Translations under genes and position numbers: made by a program | Source: JANQRV01 sp964533785 | GTDB taxonomy: Bacteria; Bacteroidota; Bacteroidia; Chitinophagales; Saprospiraceae | Length of the DNA: 24,836 bases | Assembly (NCBI GenBank): GCA_964533785.1 | Contig: CAZHNG010000061.1 | Span: forward strand, 1 to 24,836 | Reading direction: 5' to 3' | In this document: positions 1-9,111 of the stretch, piece by piece | Numbering within the stretch: the first letter of the stretch is position 1 | Layout of the letters: each line of letters opens with the position of its first letter | Notes under the pieces: generated by a model | The model's input: the letters and a program-made list of their open reading frames with translations, nothing else | Database searches by the model: none | What the model was told of the DNA's origin: nothing

Positions 1-263
1 TCAGCATAAAATTTGCCTCGCTTTCGCTCGTTCATGACCCACCGAACAAGTCTATAGTTAAAAACGGCCCACCCTCCATACCAAGCCAACCTGGTACCAC
101 CAAGAAACTCTGATGAGCTTCATTGCCTTATCCTTAACGCGTTGCGGAAATACAATTGCAATGTATAAAAAAATAGAATAAAAATCAAATTGTTTTAAAT
201 TATTATTTAAACCACTAACTTCAATTACCAATAAAAACCGTATTTTGATCAAAAAGCAGTGTC
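1..263. other. 5' intergenic region, no gene recognised
   Basis: I find no convincing gene here. A 64-codon reading frame on the - strand (58-252) has no recognisable domain and a low-complexity, AT-rich start. The first 60 bases include the mirror-like stretch CGAGCGAAAGCGAGG (on the - strand), which is not an inverted repeat. The region before the lipoprotein gene at 264 is very AT-rich and should hold its promoter. A TATTTTG at 242-248 resembles the Bacteroidota -7 box TAnnTTTG but is one base short, so I do not call it. Confidence 0.4.
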
Positions 264-1469
264 ATGAAAAACCTATTTATCCTTTCCATTGCCGTATTAT
301 TTCTGAACAGCGCTTGCCAATCTAACAACGAACCAGCCGGTGATGCGGATGCAACAGAAATAACCGAAAGAGCTGAGGCAACCTTCGTAGCAAACCCTCA
401 AATAGTGCCCGAACAAGAAGTTTCCACCTTGACCATCGGAAGCCAGGCACCCGACTTCAATTTACCAGCAACGGATGGAAAATTCTATTCCCTTTCCGAT
501 TTTGCCGATGCTAAAGCTTTAGCCATCATTTTTACCTGCAATCATTGTCCTACGGCCCAGGCTTACGAAGATCGCATCATTGAGATGGTCGAAGATTATA
601 AAGAAAAATCAGTGGCTTTTGTAGCCATTTCTCCTAATAGCCCACTGGGTTTGTTGTACGAAGAGCTGGGTTACTCTGACCTTAATGATGATTATGTAGA
701 CATGATTGAAAGAGTAGAATATAAAGGTTATAACTTTCCTTATCTGTATGACGGAGACGACCAGGCAGTCTCCCTGGCTTATGGTCCGGTAGCCACGCCA
801 CATACCTTTGTTTTTGATGAAGACCGAAATCTTCAATATACTGGCAGGATCGATGCCAATGAAAAACCCGGAACAGGCAACGGCGAAGATTTAAGAGCGG
901 CAATCGATGCGGTATTGGCAGACCAAATTCCCGAAGTCGCCACCACAAAGACTTTTGGTTGCTCTACCAAATGGGGATGGAAAACCAAATGGAAGAAGGA
1001 AAAGAATGCTGAATGGGCTGCGGCTCCCGTTAGTCTGGAAGAAATTGATGTCCAGGGAATTAAAAATCTTTTGAAAAATGAAGATTCCGGCAAGCTAAGG
1101 CTTGTCAATGTCTGGGCCACCTGGTGCGGACCTTGTATTATTGAATATCCTGAATTTGTGGTTCTGCAGAGAATGTACGGGGCTCGTGACTTTGAATTTG
1201 TCTCTATCTCGGCGGATAAAATCAGTGAAAAAGATAAAGCCCTCAAGTTTTTAGAAAAAAAAGAATCGGCTTTGACCAATTATATTTTCAACCAGGACGA
1301 TAAGTATGCTTTGATTGAAGCTATCGATGAAGATTGGAATGGTGCCTTACCCTATACTATTTTAGTAGAGCCCGGGGGGAAAGCCGTGTGGAAGCATCAG
1401 GGAGAAGTCGACTTTTTGGAATTGAAACGGGTAATCGTCGAGCACGAAATGATTGGGAGATACTATTAA
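264..1469 (+). CDS. Lipoprotein with two thioredoxin-fold domains (peroxiredoxin-like plus TlpA-like)
   Basis: This 401-residue protein is probably an envelope thiol-disulfide or peroxide-handling protein. It begins with a lipoprotein signal: a hydrophobic stretch, then the lipobox LNSAC, with C18 as the lipidation site. An AhpC/TSA-like domain follows at about residues 50-205 (GSQAPDFNLP start). Its active site is C92-N-H-C95, typical of the PRX-like family common in Bacteroidota. A linker with the phrase FGCSTKWGWKTKW comes next. A second thioredoxin domain at about 265-400 has the TlpA/ResA motif W287-C-G-P-C291. The start was chosen because the ATG at 264 begins exactly at the signal peptide. 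The gene stands alone, 172 bases before the permease array, with no sign of co-transcription. The substrate is unknown. The fold assignments are secure; the redox role follows from the family. Confidence 0.9.
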   Translation: MKNLFILSIAVLFLNSACQSNNEPAGDADATEITERAEATFVANPQIVPEQEVSTLTIGSQAPDFNLPATDGKFYSLSDFADAKALAIIFTCNHCPTAQAYEDRIIEMVEDYKEKSVAFVAISPNSPLGLLYEELGYSDLNDDYVDMIERVEYKGYNFPYLYDGDDQAVSLAYGPVATPHTFVFDEDRNLQYTGRIDANEKPGTGNGEDLRAAIDAVLADQIPEVATTKTFGCSTKWGWKTKWKKEKNAEWAAAPVSLEEIDVQGIKNLLKNEDSGKLRLVNVWATWCGPCIIEYPEFVVLQRMYGARDFEFVSISADKISEKDKALKFLEKKESALTNYIFNQDDKYALIEAIDEDWNGALPYTILVEPGGKAVWKHQGEVDFLELKRVIVEHEMIGRYY

Positions 1470-1496
1470 TGGAGTATGTTTTTTAGTTGATGAAAT

Positions 1497-1534
1497 TGTT
1501 CATTTCCGCACACTTCTTTGTTCACCCCTGAACA
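1497..1534 (+). promoter_or_regulatory. Paired dyads, candidate upstream activator sites for a sigma-54 activator
   Basis: Two 16-bp dyads lie 22 bp apart. Site A is TGTTCA-TTTC-CGCACA at 1497-1512. Site B is TGTTCA-CCCC-TGAACA at 1519-1534, a perfect 6-bp palindrome around 4 bases. Site A starts 105 bp before the -24 GG of the sigma-54 promoter at 1601. The same form, the same 22-bp spacing and nearly the same distance recur before the permease at 11695. Two helical turns of spacing put two activator dimers on one DNA face, as for NtrC-type enhancers. The sequence pattern is seen directly; the binding protein is inferred and is not in this window. Confidence 0.6.
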
Positions 1535-1600
1535 CTCAAGAGCCTTAATGTAGATTAATTATTGGGCTAACTTATTGATTGTCAGTAATTAGGAATGAAC

Positions 1601-1616
1601 TGGCATGGCAATGGCA
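1601..1616 (+). promoter_or_regulatory. Sigma-54 promoter for the first permease operon
   Basis: TGGCATGGCAATGGCA matches the sigma-54 consensus TGGCACG-N4-TTGCW, with the invariant GG (1602-1603) and GC (1614-1615) separated by exactly 10 bases. Transcription would begin near 1627, about 15 bases before the ATG at 1642. The downstream genes at 1642, 4093 and 6550 are separated by only 15 and 30 bases and probably share this promoter. Supported by the paired dyads at 1497-1534. Confidence 0.65.
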
Positions 1617-1641
1617 ATACTGTATTGTAAAAAACAAGTCC

Positions 1642-4077
1642 ATGCGCAGTATTTCTTTACACCTTATCCTAAGGTCTCTTTTGAAGCGTAAGTCTTTCAG
1701 TGTTATTCACATCATTGGGCTCACACTGGGGCTGACTTGTTGTCTGCTGGTCTATTTGTTCATCTCCTACGAGCTTAGTTTTGATCAGTATCATTCCAAA
1801 GCTGACCGAATCTATCGTTTTACAAACACTTATACCAATCAGAATGGAGTAAAACATTCTATTGGAACACCCCATCCCATGGCAGTAGCGCTGCGTAATG
1901 ATATCCCTGACTTTGAAAAGGTCGCTCGTGTTCATTTTTTTAATGATGGGGTTATAGAGATACAAGACCAGAACCAACTACAAATAGAAGACATTCTGTT
2001 TGCTGATCCGGAAATATTTGAAATATTTGACTTTGAGGTATTAAAAGGAGAGACCAAAAAGGCATTCGCCCAACCCAACCAAGTTATTATTACAGCTTCT
2101 CTTGCGCAAAAGTTATTTCAGGACGAAAATCCTATTGGACAATCGATCAGGCTTGAAAATACAATCGAAGGCGAAATTGCCGGCGTCATTGCCGATCCAC
2201 CAAATAATACGCATATGCGTGTTTCCTTGTTTTTCTCTTTGGAGTCCCTCAATAGAGAATTGGTGGGAGGGTTAAATTTTGATTCCTGGGGAACAACTAT
2301 CGGTAATGTAACCTATGCGCTACTTCCAGAATATACTCGACCCGAAAGCTATGAAGAGCCCTTAAGCGCATTTGTTAAGAAATACATGACCGACGAATCA
2401 GGAAATTCAACGAATCAATTGAATTTACAGCCCTTATCGGATATTCATTTTAACACCCTTTACGCCAATTCCTTATCGATCGTTCCTCCAATTGCTCCAT
2501 TCTACTTATGGTTATTTGGTTTGATTGGGCTTTTGATCGTTGCCGTTGCCTGTTTTAATTTCATTAACCTTTCTACGGCTCAGGCGGTTCAACGTGGCAA
2601 GGAGGTGGGAGTCCGAAAAGTATTAGGCGCCGAAAAATGGCAATTAGTGAGCCGGTTTATGGGGGAAGCCTTGATCCTCAGCTTACTTTCAGGTGCTTTG
2701 GCTTTTACCATTAGCTATATGACACTGCCTTGGGTTAATCGATTACTGGATAAATCTATACCTGGAGAACAACTAACAACACTTAAAACCCTTGTCTTTT
2801 TGTTCTTTGCTGTAGTCATAGTTAGTTTGATCTCCGGTATTTATCCAGCATACGGGTTGGCTCGTTTTCAACCGGTTAAAATTATGGGCTCCAGGAATAC
2901 AGCCGGTAACAATCAATCATTAGTACTGCGCCGCATTTTGGTCGTTAGCCAGTTTGTGATTACAGTGATCTTAATAATCGCTACACTGACTATTTCGCAG
3001 CAAGTAAAGTACATGAAAAACAAAGATCTGGGATTTGATCAATCTGAAGTGATAGTAGTAGGAATGCCGGAACGGGGGTATTTTGACCAATTGAGAACAC
3101 AGTGGCTACAAAATGCTGGTATTGCTGATGTTTCCTTTTGTATAGGAGCACCGACCTCAGAAAGTAATATCAGTACGAGCTTTAATCCTAAAGGAGAAGA
3201 TGCTAATCAGCTACAATACGAAAACGCCCTTAAAGCCGTAGATTACCATTATCTCAATACATTCGGTCTAGAAATGGTGGCTGGTCGCTGGTTTACGGAA
3301 CAAGAAAACCAACGGGCTACTTTTAGTCTGCCGGAAGAAGAGCAAAGTTTCAAATTTGTCGTCAACGAAAAGCTGACTGCTTTGCTGGGATACGAAGAAC
3401 CGTCAGATATTATCGGTAAGCAGTTGCAAGTCAGCGTAAATAATGTCGAAGCCGAAGTGATTGGAGTGGTTAAGGACTTCAATCTTGAATCCCTCGAAAA
3501 TGAAGTGGAGCCTACCATATTAATGAATTTACCCTTTCTATATTTTCAGGCTGGCTTAAAACTAAAAACAACGGATATAGAATCCGCTATCGCTCATATT
3601 GAAGCGGTATGGTCCGAGAAATTCCCTGATCATCTTTTTGAATACAATTTCCTGGATGAACGAATTGAACAATTGTACGAAAGTGAAACCCGACTGTTTT
3701 ATCTTTTTCAAATTTTGGCTGGGATCGCCATTTTGATCTCTTGCCTCGGTTTATTAGGCCTTATTAGTTTCATCACGGAGCAACGTACTAAGGAAATTGG
3801 CATTCGCAAAGTCCTTGGTGCCTCCGTTATGAACATCATCGGATTATTATCAAAAGATTTCTTACGTCTGGTATTGATCGCCTTGTTGATCGCTGGCCCC
3901 GTATCCTATTTCGTAATGAACCGCTGGTTGCAAAATTTTGCTTATCGCATCGATCTTACCATTGGTTTCTTCCTGCTCACAGGAGTTATTGCCATTGCCA
4001 TTACGCTTTTGACGATCAGTATTCAATCGGTCAAAGCGGCATTGACCAATCCGGTAAGTGCTCTGCGGGATGAATAA
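1642..4077 (+). CDS. FtsX/MacB-like ABC transporter permease (permease 1 of the array)
   Basis: This 811-residue inner-membrane protein has the tandem two-module layout of Bacteroidota FtsX permeases. TM1 is at about 21-43, followed by a MacB-type periplasmic domain, then a three-helix FtsX domain (about 283-420) with the cytoplasmic signature KEVGVRKVLGA near 320. A second inserted helix lies near 430-455, followed by a second periplasmic domain and a second FtsX domain (about 690-805) with TKEIGIRKVLGA near 715. It ends in NPVSALRDE, the C-terminal form shared by all complete members here. I chose the ATG at 1642 rather than a TTG 63 bases upstream: its product aligns with the paralogues' N termini, and the TTG lies upstream of the sigma-54 promoter. 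Such proteins normally work with a LolD/MacB-type ATPase, which is not encoded here. The substrate is unknown. Confidence 0.92.
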   Translation: MRSISLHLILRSLLKRKSFSVIHIIGLTLGLTCCLLVYLFISYELSFDQYHSKADRIYRFTNTYTNQNGVKHSIGTPHPMAVALRNDIPDFEKVARVHFFNDGVIEIQDQNQLQIEDILFADPEIFEIFDFEVLKGETKKAFAQPNQVIITASLAQKLFQDENPIGQSIRLENTIEGEIAGVIADPPNNTHMRVSLFFSLESLNRELVGGLNFDSWGTTIGNVTYALLPEYTRPESYEEPLSAFVKKYMTDESGNSTNQLNLQPLSDIHFNTLYANSLSIVPPIAPFYLWLFGLIGLLIVAVACFNFINLSTAQAVQRGKEVGVRKVLGAEKWQLVSRFMGEALILSLLSGALAFTISYMTLPWVNRLLDKSIPGEQLTTLKTLVFLFFAVVIVSLISGIYPAYGLARFQPVKIMGSRNTAGNNQSLVLRRILVVSQFVITVILIIATLTISQQVKYMKNKDLGFDQSEVIVVGMPERGYFDQLRTQWLQNAGIADVSFCIGAPTSESNISTSFNPKGEDANQLQYENALKAVDYHYLNTFGLEMVAGRWFTEQENQRATFSLPEEEQSFKFVVNEKLTALLGYEEPSDIIGKQLQVSVNNVEAEVIGVVKDFNLESLENEVEPTILMNLPFLYFQAGLKLKTTDIESAIAHIEAVWSEKFPDHLFEYNFLDERIEQLYESETRLFYLFQILAGIAILISCLGLLGLISFITEQRTKEIGIRKVLGASVMNIIGLLSKDFLRLVLIALLIAGPVSYFVMNRWLQNFAYRIDLTIGFFLLTGVIAIAITLLTISIQSVKAALTNPVSALRDE

Positions 4078-4092
4078 ATAAATCACATCACT

Positions 4093-6519
4093 ATGATTTT
4101 TAACCATTTAAAGACCGCCTTTCGCTTTTTATTGAACAATAAAACCTACGCCGTCATCAACATATTAGGTTTATCGCTGGGTTTTTTTTGTTTCTTCTTA
4201 CTCAATTTTTACGTGGGAAGAGAACTGAGCTTCGATAAAGAACATTCCAATGCCTACCGCTTGCTTCAAATTGAAACCAATGAGAATGGTGAGCAAAGAG
4301 AAATGGCAACGATTGGTCCGCGGGTAGGTGTTGCTGCAAAAGAACAATTTCCCGAAATAGAATTGGTGAGCCATAATTTAGTATTGGGTCGTGTTACGGT
4401 TGGTAATGACCCCGGTGATCGCCAATACGAAGGGGTTACTACTATTGATCCTGCTTTTTTTGAAATTTTCAATTTCAATTTTGTGGAAGGTAGTATCGAA
4501 AATATGAAGAGCCAACCTAATGGTATTTTACTAACCAAGTCAGTTGCTGAAAAATATTTTGGCAGCTCTTCGGCAGTCAACAAAACACTTTGGACGAATC
4601 AGTTGGAAGCAGTAGTAGCTGGCGTAATTGAAGATTTTCCCGCTAATACCCACTTTGATGCGGAATTCATGGTGACTTCCAAAACGGCCGAAACCTTATT
4701 TCCCTGGTGGCAACGGTTTTTTAATGAAAATTGGGACAATAACACCTTCATCACTTATTTCAAAGTAAGACCCAATGCGGATATAGCAGTTTTAAATCAA
4801 AAAATTACCCGTTTAGCAAAAGAAAACTGGCCCCAGGAAGAACCTTTCCGCAGTGAATTTCAGTTACAACCCGTTCAGGACATCCATCTCTACGAAGGCA
4901 ATGTTGCGGGCGAGATCAATAAATCCAAAGGCAGTTTATTCTACATTAGCGTATTTTTCTGGATCTCCATCGTTATTTTACTCGTTGCTTGTTTCAATTA
5001 TACCGGATTGCTAAATGTAGCCTTCGTGAGCCGTTCTAAAGAAATTGGTGTTCGTAAAGCCATTGGCGCCGAAAAAGGGCATTTGCTGTGGCAGTTTTTT
5101 TTGGAAAGTACGCTTTTGACTGTGCTTTCGATTGTCATTGCCATTGGTCTTCTTTACCTTTCCAAACCCTGGATGACTACAACTTTCGGAGACTTTTTCG
5201 ATTGGTCTTACCTTTCCCGGGAGATCATTGCCTTGGTCATTTTAGCGGGTATGGTAGGCAGTTTACTTTCTGTAGCTTACCCTTCCTGGCTGGTAAGCCG
5301 TATGGATGCGATCCGTGCATTGAGGGAAGATGCCAAAAAAAGTTCTCGCTTGCCTTTCCGTAAAGCGATTGTCCTTTTCCAATTTGTTGCCGCCGTTGCG
5401 CTTATTGCCTGTACGATAGTATTTTACCGGCAGACGACTTACCTGCAAAATAAGGATTTAGGCTTTGGGTTAGATGGTCTTCTGGTGGTTGATATTAACA
5501 GTGGAGTTCAGAGGAGTCAGTTTCAGGCAATTAAGCAAGAATTTTTGAACTTGCCGGAAGTTCAGGGAGTGTCCGTTTCGTCTAGAATACCGGGAGAATG
5601 GAAGAACATTCCGGTCGTAGAAGTGCTAAAACAAGGCCGGGCCGACGAGACTGCTATTCCTATGGTATTTGTGGGAGCGGACAAGGATTTTCTGAGCACT
5701 TTCGATATTTCGTTGCTGGAAGGACAGAATTTTTCCGGGAATATTGCCGCCGATAGTACAAAAATACTGCTTAACGAAGCTGCTTTAAAGGCTTTGGGAG
5801 AGGAGGTAACTATCGGACAGTGGGTGGAAATACCGACTGTTAATTTTAACGGCGATTTTTCCTCTCTTGAACAACCATTTAAGGCGCAAATCACAGGGGT
5901 GGTCAAAGATTTTCATTTCCAGGATTTTCGACAGGAAATCGCTCCTATGATTATTTCATTTCGCAATAATCCCATTCACAGTATTGATTATTATACCTTG
6001 AAAATCAATTCTTCTAATGTAGCCAATACCATTGCAGCACTGGACAGGACGTATGATTCATTTGATGCGGAAAACCCTATGGAATACAATTTTCTGAATG
6101 ATCAATTCGAGCGTTTCTTTGAAGAAGATATTTTTCGCAGGCGGCTGCTTTTGTTCTTTACCGGAGTTGTGATATTTATTACTGGTATGGGACTTTTGGC
6201 CATGACTGCTTTTATGCTGCGTCAACGCACAAAAGAAATTGGTATTCGCAAGATCCTCGGCGCCACTCCTGAGCAGATAATTGGCATTATCTACAAAGAC
6301 TTTTTATGGCTTGTATTATTAGGTTCGGTAATCGCTACTCCGATTTCCTGGCTTTTTATGCGTCGTTGGTTACAGGAATTTGCTTACAGTGTTACCATTC
6401 AGTGGTGGATATTTGCGGTGGCCAGTATTGCCGTTTTGTTGATTGCTTTTATTACGATCAGTTACCAGAGCTTAAAAGCGGCCTTAGTGAACCCGGTCAA
6501 TTCTTTAAAACAAGAATAA
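4093..6519 (+). CDS. FtsX/MacB-like ABC transporter permease (permease 2)
   Basis: This 808-residue paralogue of the preceding gene starts 15 bases after its stop, so the two are almost certainly co-transcribed. TM1 is at about 20-42. The first FtsX domain carries SKEIGVRKAIGA near 315. The central helix preceding the second periplasmic domain starts near 420. The second FtsX domain carries TKEIGIRKILGA near 713. The C terminus is NPVNSLKQE. The two periplasmic MacB-like domains differ strongly from those of the neighbours, while the membrane signatures are conserved. That fits old duplication with divergence of the ligand-contacting parts. It probably functions in export or in mechanotransmission across the envelope, powered by an ATPase encoded elsewhere. 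Confidence 0.92.
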   Translation: MIFNHLKTAFRFLLNNKTYAVINILGLSLGFFCFFLLNFYVGRELSFDKEHSNAYRLLQIETNENGEQREMATIGPRVGVAAKEQFPEIELVSHNLVLGRVTVGNDPGDRQYEGVTTIDPAFFEIFNFNFVEGSIENMKSQPNGILLTKSVAEKYFGSSSAVNKTLWTNQLEAVVAGVIEDFPANTHFDAEFMVTSKTAETLFPWWQRFFNENWDNNTFITYFKVRPNADIAVLNQKITRLAKENWPQEEPFRSEFQLQPVQDIHLYEGNVAGEINKSKGSLFYISVFFWISIVILLVACFNYTGLLNVAFVSRSKEIGVRKAIGAEKGHLLWQFFLESTLLTVLSIVIAIGLLYLSKPWMTTTFGDFFDWSYLSREIIALVILAGMVGSLLSVAYPSWLVSRMDAIRALREDAKKSSRLPFRKAIVLFQFVAAVALIACTIVFYRQTTYLQNKDLGFGLDGLLVVDINSGVQRSQFQAIKQEFLNLPEVQGVSVSSRIPGEWKNIPVVEVLKQGRADETAIPMVFVGADKDFLSTFDISLLEGQNFSGNIAADSTKILLNEAALKALGEEVTIGQWVEIPTVNFNGDFSSLEQPFKAQITGVVKDFHFQDFRQEIAPMIISFRNNPIHSIDYYTLKINSSNVANTIAALDRTYDSFDAENPMEYNFLNDQFERFFEEDIFRRRLLLFFTGVVIFITGMGLLAMTAFMLRQRTKEIGIRKILGATPEQIIGIIYKDFLWLVLLGSVIATPISWLFMRRWLQEFAYSVTIQWWIFAVASIAVLLIAFITISYQSLKAALVNPVNSLKQE

Positions 6520-6549
6520 TTGAAAAGGCTATTCTAAAATCAAAAAACC

Positions 6550-8988
6550 ATGCTCATAAATTACCTAAAAATAACGCTGCGCAATTTATTGAAACAACCA
6601 GGTATAACACTGATTAATGTTACTGGGTTAGGATTAGGATTAGCCTGTTTTTGTTTCTTCTTTTTATATGCGTTTCACGAATTTAGTTTTGACCAGTTTC
6701 ATTCAGATAATGATCGGTTGTTTCGAGTCTATCGTTGGACACAACCAATGTTGGGAGAGGAAGCCATGGGGGATCCACATTTGCCAATGCCTTTGGCAAC
6801 GGCACTGGAAGAAGAATTTCCCGATGTAGAAGCAGCTGTCCGTTGGCATTCTAATTGGGGAGAGAATTTCGTAAGAGCGAATGGTAGCATGAACAGGGTT
6901 AAGGTTTCTTATGCCGATAAAGATGCTTTCAGGGTCTTAAATTTTCCGATTAAATACGGAGACACACAAACGGTGTTATCAGATCCGAAGTATGTGGTAT
7001 TAACCGAATCAATGGCCCGGAAATTATTTGGAGAAAGTAATCCGACAGGTAAGAATTTAGAAATAAAAATCGAAGATTCTTTTGTGCCTTTTATCGTGTC
7101 CGGAGTTGCTGAAGATTTGCCGACGAACTCGTCTATCCAATTCCAAATTTTAGGAAGTTTTGATTTTTTTGCCGGAACTAGTTCGGGACAACGAAGGGCG
7201 AATAATTGGAACTCGTCCTTTTTAAAAGTTTTTGTGAAGTTGAGAGAGGGTAGTGGTTTAGCGAGTAATACGGATGCGCTGTTGCAATTTCGTCAAAAAT
7301 ATTATCCCGATGAGGAACAAAATTTACGAGAAGCGGGTTATTGGAAATCCGTTGGCCCTCCGGTTACTTATCGTTTCCAGCCTTTTGCAAAAATGCATGT
7401 CCAACCCGTTGTGAGGGGAGGAGATATTCCTCCTGTTAACCCTCAAAGCATCTATATTTTATTGGCAATAGCAGTAGGAGTTTTATTAATAGCCATTATT
7501 AATTTTACTACACTTTCGATTGGACGGTCAGCTAATCGGGCAAAAGAGATTGGAGTTCGAAAAATAGTGGGTAGTAGTAGAATACGTTTGATTAAGCAAT
7601 TTATGACCGAAGCAATTGTTTTGAGTACTATTTCTGTGTTAATCGGTATTCTGCTAGTGAGTATTTTGTTACCCTATTTTAATGAACTATCTGGGAGAGA
7701 ACTATCCTTATCTTTTTTGAAGGCACCGCATTGGGGGCTGTTCTTAATTACAACTATTATTATCACTGGTTTCCTTTCCGGAACTTACCCGGCTTTGATG
7801 CTTTCTGGCCTAAAACCAATCCAAACTTTAAAACAAAAAATAAAATTAAGCGGATATAATATTTTTACTAAGTCATTGGTAACTATTCAGTTTGCTCTTT
7901 CCTCGGCTTTAATTATAGCGACCTTGGTGATTATCAGTCAGCTCCATTTTTTGAAGAACAAGAGTCTCGGGTTTGAAAAGGATAATATCTTGGTCGTTGA
8001 TGCCAGGGAAACGGATACCGAAAGTATTTACCCTATATTTAAAAGGGCTTTGTCAAATTTTCCTCAAATTCAAGGATTAACCGCAGCAGATATCGGCTTG
8101 GGAGAAGGCAGTGGATATAGCCGTACTGGATTTGATCATAAGGGGGAGAGTAAAAGTATTTACGAATATTTTGTAGACCATGATTATATTGATGTAATGG
8201 GTTTGGAGTTATTGGCAGGCAGGAATTTTGAACCTGGGAGGCAAGAAGACAAAACCCTCTCGGTGATCATTAATGAAAGTCTCGTAAAAGATTTTGGCTG
8301 GACACTCGAGAATGCCGTTGGACAAGAGTTGAGTGGTTACAATGAAGAAGGAAATGAACCGAAAGTTATTGGCGTTGTAAAAGATTTTAATTTTCAATCC
8401 TTGAGTGAAGCAGTAGAACCTCAAATGTTTCATCAATTCGAATGGGGAACTTATGAAAAATTCTTAATCAAAATACCTCCTGGCAATCCTGCTTCTGCAA
8501 TTGCTAGAATAAAAAGTAGTTGGAATACTATAGTCCCTGATTTCCCATTTAAATATAGCTTTTTAGATGAAGACCTCGACCGTTTCTACCGGGCAGAAGA
8601 AAAATTTGGACAGATCGTTGGGTGGGCAGGCGGTATCTCCATTTTTCTTGCTTGTCTTGGCCTTTTAGGTTTAGCCGCATTATCAGCTGCCAACCGTACT
8701 AAAGAAATTGGTATTAGGAAGGTTTTGGGAGCCTCGATCTTCAGTATTATTCAATTACTTTCGAAAGATTTTCTCAAGCTTGTTATTCTAGCTTTGCTTA
8801 TTGCCTCTCCAATAGTATGGTATTTTGTTAACCTGTGGTTGCAAAATTTTGCCTATCGTATAGATTTTCCTTTCTGGACCTTTATTGCTACGAGCATAAT
8901 AGCCGTTGGGGTTGCATTTTTGACAGTGAGTATTCAATCTATTAGAACTGCAATTGTCAATCCAGTTGATTCTCTGCGACAAGAGTAA
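6550..8988 (+). CDS. FtsX/MacB-like ABC transporter permease (permease 3)
   Basis: This 812-residue member begins 30 bases after permease 2 and is likely the third gene of the same operon. TM1 is at about 19-43. The first FtsX module carries AKEIGVRKIVGS near 331, with GS in place of the usual GA. The linker helix lies near 438-462. The second FtsX module carries TKEIGIRKVLGA near 716, and the C terminus is NPVDSLRQE. The stop at 8986-8988 is followed within 13 bases by a new sigma-54 promoter match, which suggests the operon ends here or that the next gene has its own start. The family is clear; the cargo or partner is not known. Confidence 0.92.
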   Translation: MLINYLKITLRNLLKQPGITLINVTGLGLGLACFCFFFLYAFHEFSFDQFHSDNDRLFRVYRWTQPMLGEEAMGDPHLPMPLATALEEEFPDVEAAVRWHSNWGENFVRANGSMNRVKVSYADKDAFRVLNFPIKYGDTQTVLSDPKYVVLTESMARKLFGESNPTGKNLEIKIEDSFVPFIVSGVAEDLPTNSSIQFQILGSFDFFAGTSSGQRRANNWNSSFLKVFVKLREGSGLASNTDALLQFRQKYYPDEEQNLREAGYWKSVGPPVTYRFQPFAKMHVQPVVRGGDIPPVNPQSIYILLAIAVGVLLIAIINFTTLSIGRSANRAKEIGVRKIVGSSRIRLIKQFMTEAIVLSTISVLIGILLVSILLPYFNELSGRELSLSFLKAPHWGLFLITTIIITGFLSGTYPALMLSGLKPIQTLKQKIKLSGYNIFTKSLVTIQFALSSALIIATLVIISQLHFLKNKSLGFEKDNILVVDARETDTESIYPIFKRALSNFPQIQGLTAADIGLGEGSGYSRTGFDHKGESKSIYEYFVDHDYIDVMGLELLAGRNFEPGRQEDKTLSVIINESLVKDFGWTLENAVGQELSGYNEEGNEPKVIGVVKDFNFQSLSEAVEPQMFHQFEWGTYEKFLIKIPPGNPASAIARIKSSWNTIVPDFPFKYSFLDEDLDRFYRAEEKFGQIVGWAGGISIFLACLGLLGLAALSAANRTKEIGIRKVLGASIFSIIQLLSKDFLKLVILALLIASPIVWYFVNLWLQNFAYRIDFPFWTFIATSIIAVGVAFLTVSIQSIRTAIVNPVDSLRQE

Positions 8989-9000
8989 TTTAAATTATTT

Positions 9001-9016
9001 AGGCAAAACCGTTGCT
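9001..9016 (+). promoter_or_regulatory. Sigma-54 promoter match before permease 4
   Basis: AGGCAAAACCGTTGCT has GG (9002-9003), exactly 10 bases, then GC (9014-9015) in a full TTGCT -12 element. Only the -24 T and the CG after GGCA deviate from consensus. The predicted start near 9027 leaves an ~85-base leader before the ATG at 9112. Unlike the other two sites, no clear pair of TGTYCR-N4-YGRACA dyads is visible about 105 bp upstream, which would lie inside the permease 3 gene. Confidence 0.5.
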
Positions 9017-9111
9017 CATAAGAGATTAAAATCAGGAAATCCAAATCAGGAAAACTACTATTTCACGATTAGAGGGCGCAAGAACAAGTCTATTAAAAAA
9101 CAAAAAAATTT

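Noticed and set aside
58..252. 64-codon - strand frame at the window start
   Set aside because: No recognisable domain, AT-rich half of biased composition, and no promoter or neighbour to support it.
842..857. TGGCAGGATCGATGCC, another GG-N10-GC match
   Set aside because: Inside the thioredoxin-like coding sequence, 800 bases from the next start and without dyads; shows that the -24/-12 pattern alone can arise by chance.
1579..1641. In-frame upstream TTG start adding 21 residues to permease 1
   Set aside because: It lies upstream of the sigma-54 promoter and its extra residues match nothing in the paralogues, which all begin at the position of the ATG at 1642.
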